Source of the DNA: Pomacea canaliculata
Lineage: Eukaryota; Mollusca; Gastropoda; Architaenioglossa; Ampullariidae
NCBI RefSeq assembly: GCF_003073045.1
Contig: NC_037601.1
Span: 7,985,807-8,049,806, forward strand
Length of the DNA stretch: 64,000 nucleotides
Direction of reading: 5' to 3'
How positions within the stretch are numbered: position 1 is the first letter of the stretch; every line of letters starts with the position of its first letter. The position numbers and the translations under genes were made by a program. The notes below the pieces were generated by a model. That model saw only the letters and a list, made by a program, of their open reading frames with translations. It had not been told where the DNA came from and did not search any database. Of this stretch, positions 1-14,000 are shown piece after piece.

Positions 1-160
1 TCATGAATATGCAGATACTTCTGTTTTAATGATGACATTTTCAGTGTGACAAACTTTTCCACTTCCTGTTGCTCAGTTTCTCAGCTCAGTGATGTACTTG
101 AACCATCTAGATTCCTTTTAGTTTTGTACAAAAACATTTATCTAAATTTGGAATGTTTAG

Positions 161-3100
161 GACCTGCCAGGAGCACCAAACCAACCACCTGCCTGGTTGA
201 AAAGAGCATGCGTAAAGTACTTGGTTAAAATTTTAAGTGGTCCAAAGGGAATTCAACATTTGTATGCTGCTATGATGGCAGGTAAGAGGTGTCATTTGAC
301 TAACACATTTTGCCCAGTACCTGGGTGTTACTGAAAGTCAAAATTCTTTCCTCTTCTGCAAGGGGACATACTCTCACATATAGTAAATCAAAACAAGATG
401 TATGCATATAACACTTGTGATAAAAATATAAATTTTATAGGTGTGGATCCAAGCTCTCCTTCACATTGGCAGCATTGCCAGACTCTTGCCAGACTTGCAG
501 CACGACTCCCTCTACCACGTCAACAAGTAGAACAATATGTTCATTCCATTTCTCAACAGGTAAGATGAGAAGTTCCATTGGGTCTGTTATCAATTTATTT
601 TGGTCTCTTAGCTGGGTGATCCTACTTTCACTTTGCATTCTCATTCTTTTGAGCCACTGGCCTGCAAATTTTGAAATTTCTAAATTCAGACCCAATGAAA
701 ATGAATAGTATTTTAAAAGCCTTCTGGTAATGAACAGAACAAGAATGACGTGAGTGAGAACAGGATTAGTTTGCTTCCAGAAATCAGCAAAAGCAGTAAG
801 ATACCAGATCTTTAATGGTTATGTTTGTGGTTATTTTTTAAGCTGTTTGAGATCCTTCATGCTAATGAAGGAGCTAGCAAGCTCCAAGTGTCCCAGCTGA
901 TTGGTTCCATTGTGAATGAGATGATGATGGTCCATAGGCAGCATATCGAACTCTTCTTTCTACGGCCTCTGCTAGGGCCTTTGTATAAGTGTCTTGATGA
1001 CAGTGCTGTTGAGGGCAAGGACCATGTGATTGTCAGAGAAGAGGAACTGAGCACATGCTTGGAGGATATGCAGAAGGTAAGGTGGCAAGAGACAGCATTC
1101 ACTCTTTCAGTCTTTTCCCCTTGTCAGATTCTGAGATTTGTTAGGGATACTCAATATTGCTTAACATTTTCTGATGAACTGTTGACAAATGTTTTGCAAG
1201 TATTTGCTCCATGGATTTCTAGACCAAGTCAGAGAAAACGCAGAAAGATAGGATTTAACTTTTGTTGTTTGTTCCTCACTTTACAATGTACAGTTGATGT
1301 ACCATTTCAGTTTATAGTCTAGGAGACTGCAGGAGCACAGAATTTTGCAGACATAATTTGAACTTTGAATTTGCCACTGTATTAGAACAATTCACTCTGA
1401 GGAATACACAGGTTTTTTTTTTTTTATTGTAAGATATGTGTCTGAGCCAAGAGTTTGGCAGACACTGTTTCAAAAAATTTGTGTGGTCTGTAGAATCACC
1501 TGAATCACTATAGTTTAGAGAGACTTTCATCTCTGTGTCACTCAGGTGTATGTGAATGGTCAGCAGCCTCAAGCAAGCATCCTGTCCACCTTGCAGCCAG
1601 TGATGGGTGCTTTGTGGGCGTTATTTTGTTTTACTCAAGATGGTGTCTCCAGTGTAAGGTACGTTTTCATTATTTCCATTAGAGACTTTGCCAGACATAT
1701 TTTAAATATTTTAATAGTAGAGCCATGGATGTCCTATCAGAGGAGTGACCTACTTAGGAAGACTATGTTTCGAGGTTATTTGACTCTATAGTAGTCCAAG
1801 ATGCCAGCGACCCAGAGAGTGAGGACAGTAACCTATGGCCTTGTCAGAAATGCACAATTGCTAGGGGTGATGAGGGAGACAAAGAAGATTAGGAAAGAAG
1901 CAAGGGACGGTGGGGCAGTTGGTGTTTTACACTGAGCCAACAGCTATAGCTATATCATGGCAAGGCAGCCAGCCCTGTAAACAGATGCCACATGCAGAGA
2001 AAGAACAGCATGCCCAAGATGAAAGCTGAACCCAGGACAGCCAACCTTTACTGTATGGCTAACCGTTGCGCCACTTGACCACTCGCAAGGGACTGGGAAA
2101 AGGATTAGTCTGTCAAAGAGCAGAGGGGGTTTGTGTCTAGGAAAGTGAGTGGAGTAAAGTATTTACACATAAAGAATAAGTTGTATGAGTTGTGACTATA
2201 TTACAATGATCTATAATTATTTGATACATTTTTTGGTACAGAATTTAGATTAAAATATCAACAAGTGTTTTAGAAAGTAGCGATTGCAAAAACATTTTCT
2301 TTATGGCAAAATATAAACTTGTGTTATGGTTTGTGAAAGCTTTCACACGTGTGCACATGCAGGCATGCTTTCCGAACCCAAAAGTAACACACATGCACAA
2401 TTCTTAATGCTTTTCTCCATTACAGGCGCATTGTTCGGGAGCTTATTATAAAGTTCCTCAAAAACCTCAGCTGTGACCAAGCAGCAGTGCTTCTACAGCA
2501 TTTCTCTATCAGCCATACTGTAGGAGCCACTGAAGGAAACTTTCCTTCTGTTGCTCTGTCAGTCATCTTTGTTCATGGCAGCCACGGTGGCATAAAAGCT
2601 GTTAGGACAAATGGTGAAAGGTACATGTGTGCTGCAATGTGAAATCATCTTGGATCATAAGAAATATTTGATATTTAGCCAGAGATCTGTCTTAGGAAGT
2701 ACACACAAATACACACATACACACTATTGTCTGTTAATAATTTACAGATTTATTTACTGAGTAATATTCAGATTAAAAATAATAATATTTATTCAAGTAT
2801 TTTATACAAAATCTTACAAAATCAAGATTAATAACTTTTTATTGAATTGACATGAATTATTTTCTAATTTTCATTTTTGGCTTACATCCTAGGATTTTAA
2901 AGTTAGGTGAAGACAGCCAAATAAATGCTGTCATAGACATTTTGAAGGACATGAAAACAGATGGAGTGGCAGGTGAACTGCTGGTGTCTCTACTAAAGGT
3001 ATTTTTTGTTTTATATTTAATTCAAATTTTAAAAACAAAGTAACAGTTAAAGGTGGTGCTGGTCAGCCATATCACCCTTTAATATAATTGTTTTAGAATG

Positions 3101-6100
3101 CTAATTATTTATCAATATAAGTAACATGATACATTTTCTTTATCATGAAACTTTTGTATGAAGAGATTACTTAACTGCACTGTCTGGTTTTTTTTTTTAT
3201 ATTTTCTCTCTTATCTGTTATGACTGTTATCATCATCATAGTTACCATCATCTAGTCTGCTCTAAACAAACTACTATATTATCTGGCTCATTTTGAGTTC
3301 ATTTTGAGATCCAGGATTGAAAAATCTGTTTCTTTTCAGGAACTTACAGAGATAGTATCCAGGGAGACGCAGCAGGCAGGGGTGGTGTTGCCTGCCAGAG
3401 TTGAAAGGTTAGAAGTTAAGGTTGAGAAAGAAAAGGAGCTGAGGAAGAAAGTGACCCTTCTACACCTGCTGGCATCCATCTGTGAGACATTTGGCTCTGA
3501 ATGTCTGGTGAAACCATCTCAGATCCTTCTTTTTGTTAAGGTAAAGAGCTTGGATTGCCTGTTACCTGGATGCCATTTAAAAAGATTCTGAAATTTTAGC
3601 ATTCTTCAGACTAGTCAGAGGATTCAAGATTTTTACAGCCTTTGAAGTTACAGATGTTGATACTGGATATGTGCCATTATATTGCCATCTTTTTTTCATA
3701 AAGAGGGGACATCCAGAAATTTTAGAAATTAGTGAAAAATTTAGAAAGTTGATGCAACCCTATTAAAAATGATTCCTCTAATTAAATGAATTCCATCACT
3801 TTTTGCTATTGTAGCAATTGTGCTAGCAATATTGAATATTGTGCATCACTTCATACAATTGTTGAGGGGAGTGCACAGGTTTTTATGTGGCACTGTAAAT
3901 GTGTTAATAAGCTCATTTCACAAGTTTTCATCGATATTTCATATCATGTTAGGCCTCTCTGGAAAGGGCAGTAACCATTTGTCAAGGCATATCGGAGCGG
4001 GAGATGGCCATTTTTGAGTCAGAGACTATGTCCATGGCTCTTGGGCTTCTAACAGCGATCTTGGCAGGTGCAGTGCTGGTAAGACTTCTTATGGTTATGA
4101 CTGCTTTTGTAAAATTTGTTTTTGACCATAGGTGTAGTTTGTGTTTAGATTATTTTGACCTATTGTACCAATCAGGAAGTGCATATAAGAGATCAGAAGG
4201 CAAAAAAAAAAAATTTAACAGAATGTTTTGTATTTTTATAAACTGTCCTCATTTTTTCATGTTATAAGACTTTTTGCTGTTTCTGCAGATAGGTGAAACC
4301 GAGAGAAATCTCCTAGATGAAATGATGCCACAGTTGAGCATTATAGGTCAAGGTCATCCTGATGAATCTATCCGAGAAATGGCTGGAGATCTACGGATAG
4401 CTATTGCAACAAGAGGTGCTGTCTGGCCAACCCTCGAAGAAAAGAAGCAAAAAGAACAGGAAATAAGTAAACATCAGGTAGCTGCATATTTTGTCTTTAA
4501 ATAAAAAGTATGCAACTTTGCAATGATACACACCTATTAACCCAACCCACACAAAATTCTAAAGTTCACCTTTGGCAAGAACTATTTTGCAGTTTTTTCC
4601 CACCCACACTCACATGGATACATGGAACTTTCAAAAATACCTTAAACTTCATCTTTTTCAAAAATACTGATTGATTCCCTTGTGTTTGCATGTGTATGCG
4701 TGTGTTTATGTGTGCAGTTTGTAGTTTCTAGCTAGAAACAGCTGCAATAATGAGACATTATCATCATCATTATTATATTTTGCAGCTAGTTATGGAGGAT
4801 AGTGTAAAACTCACGACAAAGATGCAACATCCAACCTCCTTCACCAAAACACTAATTGAAGAGCTACCAGATCCTCCTTCAGTGATTCCTGCTGTAGATT
4901 CATTTCAAGCAGCCTCTCATAAATCATCTAGTGTTCAAAATTCAAACACAGTCAGTGGCCAGTCAGCAAGATCAAAACTTGCAGAGGCCTTTGAACAGTT
5001 GTGTGATCCACTGTTGCCAGTAAGAGGTCATGCTTTGATTACTCTTACAAAACTTGTGGAAGCCAGAGACCCAGAAACTTTGTCAAAGAAAGATGTTGTG
5101 CAGAAAATATTTTATGAGAATATGCAACACGGAGATTCTTACCTATACTTAACAGCAATCAATGGAATGAGTGCCTTAGCAGACAGATTCTCAGAATCAG
5201 TGGTGCCAGTTCTAGCTGCAGAATTTGCTGGGTTTAATCGACAAAAGTCTAATCCCAGTGCAGGCCAGAACATGCTGACATCGGAGCACAGGTTAAAACT
5301 TGGTGAGGCCCTCATGAAGGCAACAAGAAATCTAGGTGAGAGATGTTCTCAAGTTCATAACTGGAACAGATTTACATGATAAGCTAGGCACAAAGGTAGC
5401 CATATCCATGAAAAGCTGTGAATGGCGTTTTAGAGATTGTAGCTTATTTTTCATAGAATTTAAGACATTATTTTAAAGCCTTCAAAAATGAAAAGTAACA
5501 AATGTTGTCGTAGAATTTTAAGTAAGACATTCTAGATACAGTTTCTAAACATTTGAGGTACAGAACTATGTAGGGTTAAAGCATTAAAGGCCCTTCTGGA
5601 CAAGGAAAAAAAATTATGTTGGAGTTATTCTGGCAGGCTTTAAAAAATGCAGACTGTTCTTTAAACAGTTTCTCATTTTGTTCTGACTTGGATTTCAGGG
5701 GAGCTGGTGCCCAAGTATCGTGAGGTGCTGCTTGCAGCTGTGATGACTGGTACGCATGATGAAGATCCCATTGTGAAAGCCAGCAGCTTGTCCAATCTTG
5801 CTGAACTTTGTCGTCTTCTTCGTTTTTCTCTTGGACCAGTTCTCCATGAGGTCAGTTGGGTGATCTCACAAAAATGTTGAATTCATGAAGTATGGTTGTC
5901 ATAAAACTATTAAGACTAAAGGGAAGAAAAGTATAATTTGCTTTCGTTTTATTAAATGCATAAAGCATCTTGGCCACTCTAAGCAGAAAGATAAGTAAGA
6001 GAAGCTGCCACAAACAGCTTGAAGTGACAGAATACCCAACAGACGAAATGAGGAACAGCTGTCAAGTAAATTAGTAATTTTTTGTATTATTATTCAGCAT

Positions 6101-7140
6101 TCTCCAAAGAAAGAATCTTAACCTTAGTGAAAAAAAATCATTTGATAATGCTAGTTTATTAGTTTTTTTGCTGGCCAACATTATAAATATGGAAATTAAA
6201 ACCACCCAGGGATTTAAATATTCCTGTGTTGGCACTATCGAGAAGCTGTCTTTTCACTTTGTCTTAAACTTCTTACAGACTTTATATACAGATGTAGTTA
6301 TCAGGTCATTGTCTGCACTGCTTGGGAGGATGTTATCTGTAGTAGATGTCTTGTGAATTTTGAATTTATAATCACTCATATTGAGATCTACGTATGTTTC
6401 TTTTGGTTGCAGGTGTTTAATTGCTGTAGCTGCTTCCTTGTCAATGAGCAAGACTTAGTAAGGAGAGCAGCCTGTATGACCCTGACAAAGATTTTGGAAG
6501 GCCTGGATAAAGATGCCCTCACAGTAAGTACCTCTCCCAAGAACCTATTCTTTCTCGACTTGATCAAATAACATGACCAAAGGAGCTTCACATGGTCAGT
6601 CTTAGACCTCCCACTATCTCTTACAATAGGCGTTAAACTATAGAGCATAGTTAATTTTGGTGGAATGCGAAGGATGCCACATCCTCTCCCTATGTTATCA
6701 TGCCCAGCTTTACATCCAAGACCCATGGCCATGTTTAAACAAATGAGTTAAAAAAATAAAGGATAAAGTTATTGTTAGTCTTGTTTCCATTTTTACTAAA
6801 CATTTATGAAATATCTGAATATTCAAACATAGAAAACAAATTTTGCAAATATTAATAAGGTGTTACATATAGTGTAGTTGGTGTGCTTTTTTGTTCCAAT
6901 TCAACAGTGTGTTCAAGCATTCGTTCTGTATGGTGTGTATTGCAGGTACTGGACTGTATACTAAAAGATTTGTACCATTTGCTGAAGAAGCTACACGAGA
7001 GAGATCCTGATAAAACTGTTAGGCTTCACGCCAATATGGCACTCGTCCAGCTAGACACAATGGCTAGAAACTTTTTGTTTCCTAAGCAGACATTGCAGAA
7101 AAAAATACAAGTTCTGTCCAATGAGGACACCTACAGATGA
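161..7140 (+). CDS. TANGO6: TANGO6 (transport and Golgi organization 6), 3' part
   Basis: Thirteen exons join in one open frame of about 805 codons: 161-281, 441-559, 843-1076, 1546-1658, 2426-2620, 2893-2998, 3340-3540, 3953-4078, 4289-4477, 4786-5335, 5699-5850, 6413-6523 and 6946-7140 (stop TGA). All have AG/GT borders and matching phases. The C-terminal half is diagnostic: exon 5699-5850 reads ASSLSNLAELCRLLRFSLG and the last exon contains LKDLYHLLK and NFLFPKQTLQKKI, matching my recollection of vertebrate TANGO6 and its RTP1_C1/C2-type domains. The family are HEAT/armadillo-like proteins linked to secretory-pathway organisation (and, in yeast Rtp1, RNA polymerase II import). Human TANGO6 is about 1094 aa, so roughly the first quarter lies upstream of the window. 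A SINE sits in the intron at 1659-2425. The 3' end converges with the minus-strand gene ending at 8018. Confidence 0.94.
1921..2083 (-). repeat. tRNA-derived SINE in a TANGO6 intron
   Basis: Read on the minus strand, this segment starts with an A-box-like stretch (GGCGCAACGGTTAGC), then a weak B box, then a body containing CTGCATGTGGCATCTG. The same element, in the same orientation, occurs at 52840-53011, and the two copies align over most of their length. Polymerase III promoter boxes followed by an unrelated body are typical of tRNA-derived SINEs. The family name is not known to me. Confidence 0.75.
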
Positions 7141-8017
7141 TGTCCTCTTGACTGAGTGAAAAAAGAGTTTGTTAACTTTTGTTGAAGTATCAGTGGCATG
7201 GGGCTGCTTAACATTGGCACTGTTAACTTTGACAGTTGTTTGGGCCATTCTGGCATACTTTCCCAGATGATGTTGACTGTTGGAATACAGATATTAATAA
7301 ATGCAAGCATTGTGTATTTTCCTGTGAGGGAAGTCATATTCATCAGGAGAAAGAAAAGATTCTGAATGAGTGAAGGCATGTTCAGGGAGTGAATGCAAGT
7401 TTGAAAAAACTGTATATGGAGAAAAAAAATTTGTACCACTACATTTAAAAAAAAATGTTGCATGCATCATTTTAAATGTCACATTTGAACATCAAAAATA
7501 TTAAAACACCCAGATGAAACACACTCAGAAGATCTTATAACTGCAGATCATCCTTTATTTCATTTGATTCAATCCGCTTTTCTCATAATTGTTGGCATAC
7601 AGCTTTCCTTTTATGGAGATCAAATGTTTTGAGGTATTCTTTGGATAAAGTAAATAAAATAAAAATTCTTCTACATGCTAAAGTAATATAGAGTATGCTG
7701 TATAAAAACAATAGAAGGTGAGAAAGTGTTAGTAATTTATGATGCAGTACTGAAGTTCATGTTAGTCTTTAATATTTCATTTGTCTAAAAGAAGTTGGTT
7801 AACTAATAGTTTCCCAGCCTAAAGTATCTTTGTCCCTGTGTAACTATCTCTTCAGCACATCTTTCTGTTGGATGATGCTGATGAAACACACCTGTGCCTT
7901 TTTGGGTATGAAATAAAGATAGGTGGGGGATTTGGAAAAGGAGTGTGATAGTGCATTTAGAAACCCTTAAAAAGTGTTTGCAATATCTAACAAGCTGGTG
8001 GCTTTTAAGAGAAGGTG
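7141..8017. other. Convergent 3' UTR interval between TANGO6 and the ShK/VWC gene
   Basis: I see no coding exon here. A polyadenylation hexamer AATAAA for the plus strand lies at 7296-7301, with further copies near 7650. A minus-strand hexamer (TTTATT on the plus strand) lies near 7553. The interval therefore probably holds the 3' UTRs of two convergent genes, and these may overlap. Confidence 0.6.
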
Positions 8018-11000
8018 TTACATAGGAGTGTATCCTTCTGGATAATTGATAACAACATTGGCAGGACAGTTTGGAGTTGAGCAGCATTTGCCAGGCGCTG
8101 GATCATTCAAAGTGCAAGAGGGGAGCAGGTTCCACTGGACACACCTGCGACAGAAATGACCAGATGATGACCCATGCCAGAAAAGTAGGCATCAAGGGAA
8201 AACACAACAGTCTTAACCAGTTACTGTTTATTTCCTTTGTGCTTCTAAAATAAGATGTACGTGTTTCAAGATGTCAAGCAAAGTGTGCAAACTGCATGCG
8301 GCTTCTGATCTCTGCATGACATTCATTTTTAGCATGCACTTTTTGCAGACAGTGTGAATACATCAATGGATAACTTGCTTGCATTAGGGCAGTAACTTTA
8401 TTTTAATCTGCATAATGATATCAGATCATTAAATATGCAGATGGGATAAAAGAAAACTTTTAAACTATATGAAGCTGAACTTTCTATCCAGTGAGGTCTG
8501 GGTACCTATCAGGACATATACTGGTCATAGTACAGCGTACATTTATCCCAGCAGGGAATGAGTATCATATATTTTTTCTTCTAAGTTAGGAGGGAAGCGA
8601 CTTACAATGCCTGGCATTCATAATAACCAGTAGTGCCATCTTTGCAGGTGCACCTGTAGGTGCAGCCATCAATCCACTCCTGGCCTTGCTGGTGGACTTC
8701 TCCTTTGTACTCACAACCGGCTGAAAAGCAGCCAAGCAATTTCTTCAACTTAGGACACAACTGTGTAAGAAGTTATGAAATCTCTAATATTTAACCTACG
8801 GCAAAAAAATCTGTGTTTACACGTTATATGTAACAACTGCATTAACCTTGCAACACAGCTGTCAGTGTACATTTGTACTGCAAGCCTACCACATAGCAAG
8901 AGCAATATATTCACCTTGTTGAAACGATGATACCTGTATACACAGAAACGATACGTACTGGTCGGTGGGCAGTTGGTCAGTGTGCTGCAGCATTCCCCGG
9001 GATTCTTGACCATTTGACACTGAGGAGGGACGTTGGAGAACGTGGGGCACCTCGAATGAGAAGTGTCAAAAGCGATGTGTGCGTAAAATACTCTTATGCT
9101 CACTCTCATAATACAAGCACGCGCGCGCACACTCACAATATGCCCATCACTCTATTATTGTCTACCCATTTTAATAAACAGTCGTACACGTAGAAACTTT
9201 TTAATGGGACCCCTTGGTAGAAAATGCTTAAATTTAGAAATATGGGGGCGGGGACTGATGGGGGAAATAAAATCTTACAGAGCATGATAGGGAAATAAAG
9301 TTGTTGACAGGGGGAAGAGGAACTTACAGATCTTGACACAAGTAGTAACCTCGTCGCTGGTCTACGCAGGTGCAGTTCTTCTCGCATCCATCTTTCCACT
9401 GCTGCCCCTCTTTGTACGACTGCCCCTTGTAGTAGCATACGTCCGCTGTACGTCGCAGTCACGTACCCGACAACACAACACGCAACGCCAGGCGTTATTA
9501 CAACGACAAGCCAAGAACGTAACAAGCAGCAAGGCTACCGTTCAGGACCAGAACTTAATATCAGTGGAGATCACAGAGACGTAGGCAGGCCGTAACAAGG
9601 GAACACAGGGTGAGGACATACTACTATAATAATAATACAGAGGGACAAAACATAACATCAGGCAAAATAACGGGGCCACGACGTAACGTAGGAAAAACAC
9701 ATTATTTATTACACATGAGTTTACTTTATGTGACTGTGTGTGTGTGGGTGGGAGAGCATTTTAATAACTTACCTTACTATCTTCCCTTTATTCTCCGCCT
9801 GATTACAGTATATATATAGAAATATCTCTAACTTATTTCTTCATTTCTTCATTATTATCCGCTTTCAATTGCGTGATGCGAGAATACGATTAACCGGTTA
9901 GACATGGGTAGCCACGATTAATATCAACGCACGAGGTTTTAATGAAAAACGACTCTGACATTACATGGTTTACCTGTCATTTATAATTAAAACTTAAAGG
10001 TGTGTAAAGAAGAAGAAAAAGCCAAGTACTTACAGTAGAAAGTCTGAGCTGTAACCAAACATAAAAGACCACAAATCATCTAATATTCACAAAGAAAGTA
10101 AATGCAATAAAATCACCTATTATCTAATGTTCACAAAGAAACTAAATGCATTAAAATCACCTATTATCTAATGTTCACAAGAAAAGATCAGTGAAGGTCA
10201 ACTTCCTGTTTTATACATATATATCCCAATTATTTAAACATTTACTGAAAGGAATAAGAGTAATTTTACTCAAATTCAATTAATCTGCTTTCAGAGTTTG
10301 TGGTGTAAAACAAATACCAAGAAAACTCACTGCCTGGGGTTTGTGTTCCTCCCTGTGTGCCTGCGAGACAAAAGTCAAACTTTTCAATTTTGAGAGAGAG
10401 AGCATACATAATGGAGACTTGACCAAAACTTCGTTCTTAATAACTTGTCTAGACTTTAAAACAAAGGCTTGGGAGGTTGGAGGTAAGGGACAGTTTGCGT
10501 CCACTAATCAATCCTTATAACTTTATTTTTACCTTTTCATTTTTCTTCATTCAACGACAAAGTGCAGTCTGATTTGATTCATCACAGACAGGTGACTACT
10601 TTTTTTTTAAGCTTCATCTGTGCATACCTGTTTAGGTTACGGACATCAGGCCACACGTGCGAAGACAGATTGAGCGAAAGACCCAGTTTTCCGTTATTAA
10701 ATTTTGCAAAAAAAGGTCTAGAACATTATAGAAAGGCAGCTGTCCGTATATATTTCTACCACCTGACAAGCTTTCAATCCCCTTAAATCCACAAGTTATA
10801 CAGGTGGAGAACGCTGAAGAAGTCGAAGCTGTATCTTCCCTCTAAAAAGTGTGCTGAATATAACATGTTGTGTTTGCTGTATATTTGTGAGTTACTTTGT
10901 GATATTGTAAAGTATTTCTCTTGGACAGTCAATTTAAAAAAAAAATATATTGACAGTGTCTAACTGCGTTTAGCCTCAGCTTAATTTGTATCGAAGCCGA

Positions 11001-14000
11001 GACGATCGTCGAAAGGCAATGTCGTCAATTTTCTCAATAGCAGGAACGAAAGTTAAAGGACTGATGATGATGATGATTGATGATGATGATGCAGTGATGA
11101 CCTGTGGTGCACTCACCGGTGCTGCTGCACAGGTTGCACGTCTTGGCGCAGTTGTCACGTGCCCAGGCCTCGTACTGGCCGTGACACGACGTGGAGACAT
11201 CGAACGATGCGCAGTTGGTCAGCTTGTCCGCGCAGGTTCCTGTCGTCCCCGGGTGTGGGGTCACACTACCGGTGTTACCTGGCAAACCGAAAGAGGGCAA
11301 GAAAAGACCCGTGGTTACTGAATATGTTTTGTGTCATTGCCACTGAGCGTGTCTTTGCATGTATGCGCATGTGTGTTGCCCATCTCTCCCTTTCTTTCTC
11401 TCTCCCTTTCCTTTCCCACCCGAGTGGTGATTCGCACCATCAGAAATGATTTAATGGAGAGTACTAGAGTAGACGGAGAAAATCCCCCAAAGCCCAGTCT
11501 TGCGAACAGATGTCACATGCAGAGTGTCCAGGACAAATTCTGAATCCAGAACTATTTTTAGTTCTCATTGCAGGAGTGACACGCGAGTGCTTTTACCCAC
11601 TGCGCTATCGGGATCCTCTAGTGACTGTCCTTTTGTTGCTGTTGTTTATTTTGTTTATTTTAGAAGGGAAAGGGCTTCCACCTGAAGGCGATTTCGCACT
11701 TCCCCGTCCACATTATATACTGCTGTGATGTATTCACGAATGCACACTCACTGCAGAGGTTACAGGTCTTCGCACAGTTGTCCTGCGCCCACGGCCGATA
11801 TTGGCCAGTACACGAGGAGCTGTCATAGTCTGCGCAGTTCGTCAGCTTGTCCACACAGGCGCCGCCACTAGCACTGGGACTGCTCGTGCCACCTGCAATC
11901 AACCTTCAATATTCAAATTATTCTTTTCGCCCCTCCCCCCTCCCCGTCCCCCAAGAGAAATATTGAGAATTACATCAACAGTACAATCCCATATCATTTA
12001 TTCAGAATCATTATCTTTGTTTTCTCTCTATCCTTCCTTGCTTTTATATAGATATATATATAGATGTATCCCAATCTCAGCTTCTCTGATGTCAGAGCTT
12101 ACCGAGTGACTATTAGTCAAACTAAAACGCATTGAAAATATCAGCAATAAGCCGCTATTGCACACATAAGAACGATTCTGATTTAGTAGGGACCAGCGAT
12201 TGACGTTCCATTCACTTAAAAGGCTTCACCAAAACTGGGCGGAACTTCATGTTTACAAGGTCAATGCCTAATTTTAACATTTGCAAAAAACTCCTTCCCC
12301 TAAAATATCCATCTCCTAGTCAACCCTTGACTACGCCTCCATCTTCTGGGACTCCGCTAGTGGAGCTTCCTTGAGAATAGCAAGTGTTCAGAGGCGAGCA
12401 ATCAAAGCAGTTTTACTAAAACCAAAATTACAGCCAAATGATTTTTGTCAATCGGAGCGAAGAGGATACCAAGAGCCACCACTTAGCGGGTAAGTGAAGC
12501 CGCGGCCACCCGGATGTACCCTCTGCCACGCCCACCTTCGAAGAGTATCCCTCTCCCCTCCCTCTCCCCCCATTTCAAATATAAGCCTACATTTATTCTA
12601 CCATTTTTAATATCTAAAGCTGACATTTTATATATTCTATATTTTTCTTAAACTGAAATTCAAAATATTCTAAATATTATAGGTTTATAGTCTACATGTA
12701 CTGTTTAAGTTGTCACGTGACGATATTAACAAAACACTCGACACTCACAGAAATTGCAGGTTCTCTGGCAGTTAATGTTTGAGAACTCCACGTAGTCTTT
12801 GCACACATTCGCACCCAGAGCCGCACAGTTGTCCAGGGTGTCCACACAGGTGTCAGTCGGAGTCTGGCCGCCTCCTGCTGTAAGACAACAGGCAGGTTGA
12901 ATTAACAGTTTGTTATTTGAATTATTCATCGCCTCTCTAGCTACAGTCAGTCTCAAGCCTCCTCGCTTTAGTCGGTCATGAGATTGTTAATTAGTGTTTG
13001 AAAAAATATGCAGATCGAGTTATTATCGCTTACCGTGTGTATTTGTGCATCCTTGAGTTTTTGTGAGTGTTCATGCTCTTTGAGCTCACCTTCGGTGGTT
13101 GGAAAAAAAGTGATATAAAATAAGTCCTGCATTAATTAAATACTTCCTTTATTATTTTTAGTTCGGTAAATATGAGTGTACAGTCCTTCTGAAGCATCTG
13201 TAGTACTTTTAGCTACTCACAACAGAAGCCGCAGAATTTGGGGCAGTTGTGTTGTGCCCAGGCCTGGTAGCTGGTGCAGGCAGCTCGCCCGTAGTTTTCG
13301 CAGTTGCTGATGCTGTCAGCGCATGCCTGCCTTTTCTCCGGTACACCGTCACTTCCTGTTGACAAATCAGATGGAGAGACAACATCACATATGACACACG
13401 CTGGCATCGCTTGACAATGTTTCATACGAATCTGGAAAACATCATCCTTATCATCGATCATCGTCGGTACTGTAACCTTAATTGATTGTATGAGCACGTG
13501 ACGATACTAGCACCAGATCTCGTGTCTCCGTTCGCCGCCATTTTCTGGGATGCTCTGAATGAGTGGACAGACCCCTCTTGAGTGTTATCTCCCCCTTTCT
13601 TACTTTTCTTTTCATGTTTAACTCCCTTTGCTGTTTCCTCAGGATCGCCTTTGCAAGTCGAGATGTTCTCGAAATGTGTCTGTACCTTTTCACCTTAAAC
13701 AGGTGCAACATGCAGAAAAAAGAACTTTCCCGAGACAAGATTGGAACCTGAGACACCTGTTTCTCGCTATCACACCCGAAAGAGAAGAGAAAGTGGGGGG
13801 AGTGGGCGTAGAAACAGATACAAAGGAGAAACATAAACAGACCTTAAACCCAAATGTAGCTTTTTTAGACAGATCCTTCATTATCTCTACGATAAAATAA
13901 TTTCCCAGTTTTCTGCGCGCACCTTTACTGACGCACGTGAGGGAGGTGAAAGTCGGGGTCTTGTATCGATAAGAATAGGGGAGAGGTCAATGATGATAAC

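Noticed and set aside
46-228. Plus-strand open frame starting at 46
   Set aside because: A different frame from 161 onward, after a TTTAG acceptor, encodes the TANGO6-like exon and joins in phase to the next exon.
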